From Planctomycetota bacterium (GTDB taxonomy: Bacteria; Planctomycetota; Planctomycetia; Planctomycetales; Planctomycetaceae), in contig JAJRTM010000572.1 in NCBI GenBank assembly GCA_024278285.1, positions 1 to 5,224 of the forward strand: a DNA stretch of 5,224 nt, in the 5' to 3' direction. Numbering within the stretch: position 1 is the first letter of the stretch; each line of letters starts with the position of its first letter. The notes beneath the pieces were generated by a model, which worked only from the letters and a program-made list of their open reading frames with translations, had not been told where the DNA came from and searched no databases. Both the position numbers and the translations under genes were made by a program. Positions 1 to 5,224 of the stretch are shown piece by piece.

Positions 1-1
1 G

Positions 2-85
2 CTACACAATTTTACAGATTATGTTAGATTATTTATTCCTGCAGCCCCTCAGATAAAGAGACCTGTTTTTCTGCAGGGCGAATGA
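2..85 (+). CDS. Possible C-terminal tail of an upstream gene (partial, weak)
   Basis: This frame is open from the left edge of the window to a TGA at 83-85, giving 27 residues that end in RPVFLQGE. The other two forward frames stop earlier (TAG at 25-27, TAA at 54-56). If real, it ends 24 bases before the ATG of the large gene, which is normal operon spacing. An open run of this length is quite likely by chance in DNA of this composition. It also uses several codons (CTA, ATA, AGA) that are uncommon in the following gene. No domain can be recognised from so short a piece. The call is inference and should be settled by reading the sequence to the left. Confidence 0.25.
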   Translation, partial: LHNFTDYVRLFIPAAPQIKRPVFLQGE

Positions 86-109
86 ATAAGTTTTTAGCTT
101 CTGAAAAGA

Positions 110-3100
110 ATGACGGTATTTATGTCCGACCAGTTTTCCAAAGCAGAATCTCGGGAAGAAGTATTAAACGCTGCTCGTGATTTGTTGGGGTATCTCAACT
201 TTTCGAGCGGTGCGTTTGATGCCAATATCTACCGGCAATGGAACAGATTGTTTGCAGCTTATCCAGAGCAAACAATTGAGAATGTCCGCGGCCTTTTATT
301 TTCTGAACTGGAAAAGTTACAGCAGGATCAAGCTGCGTTTCGACAATCCGAACAAGCTGGTGCGGTTTTGCGTCTCATTTTTGATCACTTCCTGCCTGCT
401 TATCAAAAGTACCATCAGGATTTGTTATTTCATCTTTCACAAGATGTTTTCGAACAACCATTCTTCCTGGCAGATATCGCACAAGCGATTCTTTCCCAAG
501 GCGAGCCGTGGGATCAAACCGAACGAATCATCTCTGCGGCGATCATCCAGTTGAATGATTTTATTGGCTATCGACCGGTTGCTGTTCTGGAAAACGACAG
601 GTTTGTCGATCCTTACCCTCACGAAAAATTTCATCCGATCCCGGTCTACCGGGAGGCAGCCGGGGTGGCGGTCGGGCCTTATCACGACTTGCTGAAGAAA
701 ACATTTGAGATGTTTCAGGATCTTCCCGATGGGATTGTCGCAGCGACTCACTTCCACCTCGATCATCTTGAAGAAGCTGTCGTCGATGTTCGCTCGTTTG
801 ACTACAATCACCCGGTTTACAAGCGGACTAATTATTTATTTGGAGAATGGGATTCACAGCAGGTCGGGCTGGATGGTTTTTATCACCGCTTCGTTTTAAG
901 AAAGATTATTCTCGATGCCCTGGTCGACTGGATTCACCAGCAGACAGTTCTGGAAAAAGTACCTTACGAAGAAGTCCTTTTCGATGCCTCTGCAGCGCTG
1001 AGTGGAACGATTTTGATGGCTTCTTCGATCAGCGGGGATGCTCCTGATACGTTCGATTCCAATGTTTCTCTTTCGACACTGCTTCCGGTTGTTGCCCGTC
1101 ATCGAGATTTTTTCTACGAGCATCTGATGGAAAAAACATCTGGAAAACGAGCCAAGCGATTAGCTGAAGTCAAGCAGAAAACCCGGCAGCCTTTTGGTCA
1201 TGTTCGTCATGCGCTCAATATATTTCTTTCGACCCATGGCGCCCGGCAAGTTCGAAACCGAGAATTGGCGTTGATGTATGCGAGAATGGGATTTGCTGAA
1301 CAGAGTCGTAAGCAAGCTGAAATTATTCCGGCTGCTTCGATTCGCTTTGAAGCCGAAATTCAATGGCGGTTAAGAATTTGTCGGCAGAAACTTGATGTGG
1401 GAGAGTTTGAACAGGCGGAAACATTACTGATTGAAATTGAAGAATTCTTTCAACGGGGCATTCAGTGTGGCTCTTTTGTTGATCCCTGGAACATTCTTGG
1501 TTTTCAGGGTCAATTTCCACTTTTTGCCAATCGGGAAGATGCCGTCCCTGATGTTCGGGTTGAATTTCTTGTTGAAATGATGGAGCAGTTCTTTTCGCTT
1601 TATGCGATCACGCTCAGCGAAGCAGCAATGGCGGGGCGGGACGATGTGATTGAACGAACAAAGACGCGATTTCGCTCACTGGCCAATCAATGGGATCGCT
1701 ACGCAACAACAACCGTGGAAGATATCCCCCGATTGTATGGAATGAAAACCTATGAGTCGGCTGTCGTGGTGAGCAACACACTTTCCGAATGGCAGAAACA
1801 GGCCGGGGCTTCTGAAAACTCTCTTGGATTCTGGAGGACGCATGTCGAACTTTTTGAATCTCACATGGCTTATCATAATGTGGTGCAGGTGTTACTGCAA
1901 AAAGGAGATTTGAATTCTGCATTTGGCCTGTTGATGCAGTGGCTCAATCAAAGTGAAGAAACAGATTCAATACAGTTCGATCAAAACTTCAGTGCAGCGC
2001 TACTGGAGTGGACTCGTACCCTTCAAAATAAACAATTTGAGTCGCCCGAATTGTTTCAGCGGTATCATCGAATGCTGGAATTGATCGAAGCCAACGCAGG
2101 CAATCGCTGGGGAGTTCCTAAACTTGTTCAAGAACTGGAAGAGACTTCTAAAGAAGAAGACAACGACGAATGGTGGGATAAGCCAGCCTTAAATGGTCCC
2201 TGGGAAGATGGCGAAGCAGGACTTGAGGACGAGGAGCCAGACGATCCATTTGCAGCCGCTTACGAAGGAGTTTCGTTTCGAGATTCTGCAGATGATGGGC
2301 AGGAAGGAGCCATTTCCGACCCTTCCGATCCGTGGGCAGATAACGAATTCGAAGAATGGGGACGAAATTACGATCCGCACCTGAAGTTTCTGCACGCCCT
2401 GGCTGAGATCATGCAGCAAGCGGTCCTGGTGGCAGCCGGCTTGATTGGCAAACAGCAGAAGAATTCGCCAAGTGAAGAGATCGATCAGATTCTCAAAAAC
2501 GTTAAATCCTGGTCGAATGACCTGCAACGATTTGAACGGGAACTGGGGCATTTGCTGCACGAAGTCAACTCCCGCGACCTGACGCCTCCTTCGGGGTCTC
2601 ACGATGCCAATATTGAATACGATATTCAATTGCAATCGAAACTTTACTTAATGCACAACATCATCTGGACGCTGACCCGGTTGCGATTTGTTCGCCGGTT
2701 AGCTGAGGCGCTTTGCCTGTCCGGGCAGGGAAAGCAGATTAAGCAAAATGAAAAATGGCTCTCTGATTTCTTGCAGGCCATTTTATGTAACGATGTGATT
2801 ACTGTGCGAAAACTACTTCCCAATTGTTTGCAAAAACTTTCTCGCAGGAAATTGCTTTATGTCCCGCTGGAGCATGGAGGAACACCCCGTTCGATTGCAG
2901 ATGCGCAAGAACTGCATGCCCTGCTCCGTTTTCTGGTGACTGCACTTCCCGGTCTCGGATTGTATCGCGAAACCTGGCATGTGATGAAGACCGCGTATCG
3001 CATGGAACGCGTCGCCAGGCCACTCGGCCCTGCGATCACCGAATTCGATCGTTTATTCCGGCACGCTCTTTCCAACACGTTAAGCTACTTACTTGAATCT

Positions 3101-4150
3101 TCAAAAGGTTGGCGATCGGGCAAGTTGGGCGATGAAGAATTGATCGATATTCTTTCTGAAGTGGTCGATCATTACGGCTCGATCTGGCTAAAGCATTCAG
3201 CCACGATGCGGCTCTCTGCGGCAGAGAGCCTGAAGCATAAAAACATGTGGGAAACCATTCAGAAGTTCGTTCATAAATACGGAGCAGAATTGTTTCATGC
3301 CCGCAACCTGACTTTGGGTTATGTGCGAGCAATTATGCAGGGTGGCATTGATGAATTTCTCGACTATCTCGAAGAAAATGACGACCCGATCAATCCTTCG
3401 CCACTCGTGGAAGATCTGCGGTCTGGCAAACTTGATGAAGATGAAGCGATCGTTAATTTGGAAATCATTTATGGGATCGTGATCGATAAATTTGATCGAT
3501 TTCTGGAGTACAACAGCACGACAACGCATTCCGACTATGGTGAGCGGTTCGATTGCTTTCTTGATTTCCTAAGGCTGGAATCGAATTATGATCGCGACGA
3601 CTGGAACTTCGCACCACTTAAAATCGCCCATGAAGCACTGATTCAAATTGGTCGATTGAAAGCAGCAAAAACCTGGGAGAAAGTTTTCATTGAACGTTCA
3701 GCGACCCGTGCCGATTTGCATTTACGCAAATTAAGACAACTGGAAACCAACTACGGCGTTAAGCTTCCCGCGATGAGTGATCATATTGAAGAACGCTTCG
3801 TCAAACCGCTGGCTGTCAATCGGATGGTTGCGCTGGTCAAGCAGACCATGCAGGAAGAAGATGCCCTGAAAAAACGGGAACTGTTTGACGATTTGCGTGT
3901 GGAAATCGAAAACTATCAGGACGGCACGTACGGCACCGGACTCGAAGTACCCGAATGGTTACGGCTTCTTGATCAGGAAGTACGCAATCAGGAATCTCCC
4001 GATCTTTCTTCAGGAGATCCCTACTCCAAACAGATTATAATCCCCGTCGCAATCAACCTGCGGGAGATGCGACGCCAATTGAAAACATGGGACAATGCGG
4101 TCATCCCGAGCAAAAGAATTCAGTCCAAAAGACCAAGAGATAAATCATAA
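110..4150 (+). CDS. Large soluble helical-repeat protein of unknown function, probably planctomycete-specific
   Basis: I do not recognise a characterised family. The 1346-residue frame is unbroken and ends at TAA. An in-frame TAG at 95-97 limits the start to the ATG at 110 or the one at 122 (MSDQFSK); neither has a convincing ribosome site, so the start is uncertain by four residues. No signal peptide or membrane segment is visible, so a cytosolic protein is likely. The sequence reads as mostly alpha-helix. TPR-like helix pairs appear around 382-447 ([13 protein letters not shown]) and 588-611 ([14 protein letters not shown]). A patterned block at 234-248 ([15 protein letters not shown]) and blocks at 1057-1093 and 1134-1144 ([11 protein letters not shown]) look like conserved cores; from memory, similar blocks occur in unnamed planctomycete proteins, which I could not check. 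Residues 677-755 form a strongly acidic linker, and the C-terminus is basic ([12 protein letters not shown]). A scaffold or protein-binding role is inference only. Confidence 0.93.
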   Translation: MTVFMSDQFSKAESREEVLNAARDLLGYLNFSSGAFDANIYRQWNRLFAAYPEQTIENVRGLLFSELEKLQQDQAAFRQSEQAGAVLRLIFDHFLPAYQKYHQDLLFHLSQDVFEQPFFLADIAQAILSQGEPWDQTERIISAAIIQLNDFIGYRPVAVLENDRFVDPYPHEKFHPIPVYREAAGVAVGPYHDLLKKTFEMFQDLPDGIVAATHFHLDHLEEAVVDVRSFDYNHPVYKRTNYLFGEWDSQQVGLDGFYHRFVLRKIILDALVDWIHQQTVLEKVPYEEVLFDASAALSGTILMASSISGDAPDTFDSNVSLSTLLPVVARHRDFFYEHLMEKTSGKRAKRLAEVKQKTRQPFGHVRHALNIFLSTHGARQVRNRELALMYARMGFAEQSRKQAEIIPAASIRFEAEIQWRLRICRQKLDVGEFEQAETLLIEIEEFFQRGIQCGSFVDPWNILGFQGQFPLFANREDAVPDVRVEFLVEMMEQFFSLYAITLSEAAMAGRDDVIERTKTRFRSLANQWDRYATTTVEDIPRLYGMKTYESAVVVSNTLSEWQKQAGASENSLGFWRTHVELFESHMAYHNVVQVLLQKGDLNSAFGLLMQWLNQSEETDSIQFDQNFSAALLEWTRTLQNKQFESPELFQRYHRMLELIEANAGNRWGVPKLVQELEETSKEEDNDEWWDKPALNGPWEDGEAGLEDEEPDDPFAAAYEGVSFRDSADDGQEGAISDPSDPWADNEFEEWGRNYDPHLKFLHALAEIMQQAVLVAAGLIGKQQKNSPSEEIDQILKNVKSWSNDLQRFERELGHLLHEVNSRDLTPPSGSHDANIEYDIQLQSKLYLMHNIIWTLTRLRFVRRLAEALCLSGQGKQIKQNEKWLSDFLQAILCNDVITVRKLLPNCLQKLSRRKLLYVPLEHGGTPRSIADAQELHALLRFLVTALPGLGLYRETWHVMKTAYRMERVARPLGPAITEFDRLFRHALSNTLSYLLESSKGWRSGKLGDEELIDILSEVVDHYGSIWLKHSATMRLSAAESLKHKNMWETIQKFVHKYGAELFHARNLTLGYVRAIMQGGIDEFLDYLEENDDPINPSPLVEDLRSGKLDEDEAIVNLEIIYGIVIDKFDRFLEYNSTTTHSDYGERFDCFLDFLRLESNYDRDDWNFAPLKIAHEALIQIGRLKAAKTWEKVFIERSATRADLHLRKLRQLETNYGVKLPAMSDHIEERFVKPLAVNRMVALVKQTMQEEDALKKRELFDDLRVEIENYQDGTYGTGLEVPEWLRLLDQEVRNQESPDLSSGDPYSKQIIIPVAINLREMRRQLKTWDNAVIPSKRIQSKRPRDKS
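2138..2374 (+). other. Acidic, Trp/Asp-rich linker within the large protein
   Basis: These bases encode residues 677-755 of the large protein. Of 79 residues, 29 are Asp or Glu and only four are Lys or Arg. Tryptophans are spaced through it (688, 689, 698, 742, 750), with short DPF (712-714) and DPW (740-742) motifs. It lacks the helical pattern of the flanking halves and is probably a disordered tether or a binding segment between two folded helical regions. Confidence 0.7.
3210..3230. repeat. Perfect intragenic inverted repeat
   Basis: GGCTCTCTGC at 3210-3219 is followed after one base by its exact reverse complement at 3221-3230. As RNA this would fold into a 9-bp stem with a CGG loop. 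It lies in the C-terminal half of the large gene, over codons for R-L-S-A-A-E-S. No T-run follows on either strand, so it is not a simple intrinsic terminator. It may be chance. Confidence 0.6.
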
Positions 4151-4153
4151 GAA

Positions 4154-4162
4154 AGCCTAACC
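4154..4162 (+). repeat. 9-base direct repeat AGCCTAACC, copy 1
   Basis: AGCCTAACC occurs here and again at 4398-4406. Each copy runs straight into a small hairpin (CCGGC-AAA-GCCGG here, AACC-TGC-GGTT at the second). The pair lies on either side of the large palindrome but not flush with its ends, so these are not obvious target-site duplications. Confidence 0.4.
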
Positions 4163-4174
4163 CGGCAAAGCCGG
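4162..4174 (+). repeat. Short GC-rich hairpin just after the large gene
   Basis: CCGGC and GCCGG pair around an AAA loop, 11 bases after the stop codon of the large gene. The position suits a transcript 3' end, but the following bases (AACTATAATTTATAAA) are not a T-run, so an intrinsic terminator is not well supported. The stem-5, AAA-loop design recurs at 4328-4340 inside the palindromic element, which suggests it may belong to the same repeat system. Confidence 0.5.
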
Positions 4175-4193
4175 AACTATAATTTATAAATCA

Positions 4194-4351
4194 GGGTAGC
4201 CCGACCAGTTTAGTGGTTGGGTGCCGTCAGGCACAAGATGAATGCGGCATGTGAGCTAGATTTAATTTGAGCTTCCAATAACCTTGGAGACCACATGGCG
4301 CAAGCATCTTGTTGCTACGCAACCCAACCGCTAAAAGCGGATGGGCTACCC
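4194..4351. repeat. 158-base imperfect palindrome with double-hairpin arms (REP/BIME- or MITE-like)
   Basis: The left arm (4194-4253) and the reverse complement of the right arm (4292-4351) align with 46 identities in 61 columns and two one-base gaps, around a 38-base AT-rich centre. The ends are exact: GGGTAGCCC and GGGCTACCC. Each arm also folds alone. The left arm has CCA/TGG (4205-4216) and GTGCC-GTCA-GGCAC (4221-4234). The right arm has GTTGC-TAC-GCAAC (4311-4323) and CCGCT-AAA-AGCGG (4328-4340). Three stem pairs differ between arms by paired changes that keep pairing. No clear target-site duplication abuts the ends and no transposase frame is inside, so it would be non-autonomous. No T-run follows it on the + strand. 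It fills the gap between two co-directional genes. A structured RNA or a processed 3' end is an alternative to a mobile repeat. Confidence 0.8.
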
Positions 4352-4397
4352 AGTTAAAAAAAATCCTGCCACTTTTGCGCAGCATTTCATTGATAAG

Positions 4398-4406
4398 AGC
4401 CTAACC
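4398..4406 (+). repeat. 9-base direct repeat AGCCTAACC, copy 2
   Basis: This is an exact second copy of the 4154-4162 sequence, 244 bases downstream. Its last four bases form the left side of an AACC-TGC-GGTT hairpin (4403-4413). It lies upstream of the putative promoter of the propeller gene. A chance match of nine bases in a 312-base region is unlikely but possible. Confidence 0.4.
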
Positions 4407-4437
4407 TGCGGTTCATTAAGACATTTTGCACGCGAGT

Positions 4438-4443
4438 TATAAT
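4438..4443 (+). promoter_or_regulatory. Putative -10 box for the propeller gene
   Basis: An exact TATAAT sits 19 bases before the ATG at 4463, in an AT-rich stretch. No good -35 lies at normal spacing; TTGCAC (4426-4431) is only six bases upstream, which is too close. If used, transcription would start about a dozen bases before the ATG, giving a very short leader, which fits the absence of a Shine-Dalgarno. A second TATAAT at 4178-4183 lies before the palindrome and shows how easily this motif arises here. Confidence 0.35.
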
Positions 4444-4462
4444 TATATTAGAAAATAATCTT

Positions 4463-5224
4463 ATGAAACTTAATCCCCTGAAGTTACGATCCGTCTTTTT
4501 CACATTACAGATCACCTTTGTTGCGATTGTTTTCTCCTGCCTGCAACATAATATCCAAGCAGAAGAATCGAAAGAGCAAATCACCTGGGCATCAACCCAG
4601 TTGAGCGAACACTTCTTTTCGGAAGGTGTTTCGGCGGGAGATTTGAATAAAGACGGACACGCCGATCTGGTTTATGGGCCGTTCTGGTTTGAAGGACCAA
4701 CCTGGAAGAAAAAGCATCTTATCTATAACCCCAAGCCGTTTGATCCGCACGGTTACGCTGACAACTTCTTCACTTATGTGGATGATATTAACAGCGATGG
4801 TTGGAACGATGTGCTTGTGTTCGGTTTTCCGGGGCAGGCAGCCCATTGGTATGAAAATCCACAGAACCGCGAGCGTCCCTGGGAAAAACATCTGGCGACT
4901 AAAATCGTCGACAATGAATCCCCCACTTACGTTGATATCACCGGCGACGGGCAGAAAGAAATTGTTTGCTCTCAGGGCGGCGTCTTCGGTTACGCTTCGG
5001 TTGATAAAAAGAACCCCACAGCGATCTGGAAGTTCCAACCGATATCAAACAAGAACGCAACGGGCGCGCGGTTTACGCATGGCATGGGCGTGGGTGATAT
5101 CAATGGGGATGGACGAATGGACCTGCTCGAAAAATCGGGCTGGTGGGAGCAACCGGCCGACCTTTCTGCTGGAAAGGCCTGGGTAAAACATCCGTTTGCA
5201 TTTTCTGGTCCGGGGGGCTCTCAA
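4463..5224 (+). CDS. Secreted FG-GAP/VCBS-repeat beta-propeller protein (3' end outside window)
   Basis: The frame gives 254 residues and is still open at the right edge, so the C-terminus is missing. The ATG at 4463 is the only ATG, GTG or TTG start after an in-frame TAA at 4394-4396. The first 33 residues look like a Sec signal peptide: basic start (MKLNPLKLR), hydrophobic core, likely cleavage after IQA-33. A lipoprotein site at C26 is unlikely because Phe precedes the VFSC serine. Four calcium-loop motifs mark propeller blades: DLNKDGHAD (60-68), DINSDGWND (108-116), DITGDGQKE (158-166) and DINGDGRMD (212-220). Companion motifs such as HWYENP (128-133) and GWWEQP (226-231) are typical of planctomycete members. 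The family forms calcium-stabilised beta-propellers outside the cytoplasm, often implicated in carbohydrate or protein binding; the ligand here is unknown. No Shine-Dalgarno is visible. The gene is separated from the large gene by the structured intergenic repeat and is probably transcribed alone. Confidence 0.92.
   Translation, partial: MKLNPLKLRSVFFTLQITFVAIVFSCLQHNIQAEESKEQITWASTQLSEHFFSEGVSAGDLNKDGHADLVYGPFWFEGPTWKKKHLIYNPKPFDPHGYADNFFTYVDDINSDGWNDVLVFGFPGQAAHWYENPQNRERPWEKHLATKIVDNESPTYVDITGDGQKEIVCSQGGVFGYASVDKKNPTAIWKFQPISNKNATGARFTHGMGVGDINGDGRMDLLEKSGWWEQPADLSAGKAWVKHPFAFSGPGGSQ

Noticed and set aside
11..39. Possible promoter (TTTACA then TATTCC, 17-base spacing) before the large gene
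   Set aside because: The -10 matches only three of six consensus bases, and the stretch may be coding for the upstream gene.
38..77. CCTGCAG and CTGCAGG inverted repeat in the leader of the large gene
   Set aside because: CTGCAG is itself a palindrome, so any two copies appear both direct and inverted; the 26-base spacing and lack of extension give no further support.
82..180. Small forward frame starting at the ATG at 82 (32 codons)
   Set aside because: It overlaps the start of the large gene out of frame, has no ribosome site and its peptide has no recognisable features.
437..811. Reverse-strand open frame of 124 codons inside the large gene
   Set aside because: It lies fully within a convincing long gene, has no recognisable domain, and its composition is that of antisense to helical coding DNA.
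2189..2635. Reverse-strand open frame of 148 codons over the acidic linker
   Set aside because: Asp/Glu-rich codons on the + strand read as stop-poor Phe/Leu/Val-type codons in antisense, which explains the open frame; no start signal or domain supports it.
4337..4370. Rho-independent terminator at the right end of the palindrome
   Set aside because: The stem is followed on the + strand by a run of A, not T. On the reverse strand the T-run comes before the stem, which is the wrong order.
4486..4540. Lipoprotein signal in the propeller protein (VFSC, C26)
   Set aside because: Phe at the -2 position does not fit a lipobox, and a better signal peptidase I site lies at IQA-33.
4592..5186. Two overlapping open frames (4674-5186 forward, 4592-5038 reverse) over the propeller gene
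   Set aside because: The propeller frame has a signal peptide and four calcium-loop motifs. The other frames have no domain features and are shadows.

Overview
The window reads as chromosomal DNA from a planctomycete. The evidence is indirect. Base composition is moderate, the start codons lack a clear Shine-Dalgarno, and the gene at the right edge matches the secreted FG-GAP/VCBS propeller proteins that Planctomycetota carry in many copies. The intergenic repeat also resembles dispersed repeats I associate with that phylum. No rRNA, tRNA, phage or CRISPR signal was seen. I cannot name a genus.

Layout: bases 1-109 hold a possible C-terminal tail of an upstream gene (weak) and the leader of the next gene. 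Bases 110-4150 are one uninterrupted 1346-residue gene. It encodes a soluble, mostly helical protein with TPR-like stretches in its N-terminal half, an acidic tryptophan- and aspartate-rich linker near residues 677-755, a second helical half and a basic tail. I do not recognise a characterised function; it looks like a conserved planctomycete protein of unknown role. Bases 4151-4462 are non-coding but densely structured, and 4463-5224 is the 5' part of a secreted propeller gene that runs off the window.

The most interesting region is the 312-base intergenic stretch. It contains a 158-base imperfect palindrome (4194-4351) made of two 60-base arms around a 38-base centre. Each arm is built from two small hairpins. 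Where the arms differ inside the stems, three base pairs change on both sides so that pairing is kept. This covariation suggests that the fold of each arm, and not only its sequence, has been maintained. A further hairpin with an AAA loop precedes the palindrome, and a 9-base direct repeat lies on either side of it. It may be a REP/BIME-like or MITE-like element, or a structured RNA.

The two genes are co-directional but separated by more than 300 bases, and a TATAAT box lies just before the second, so they are probably transcribed separately. Nothing in the sequence links their functions.
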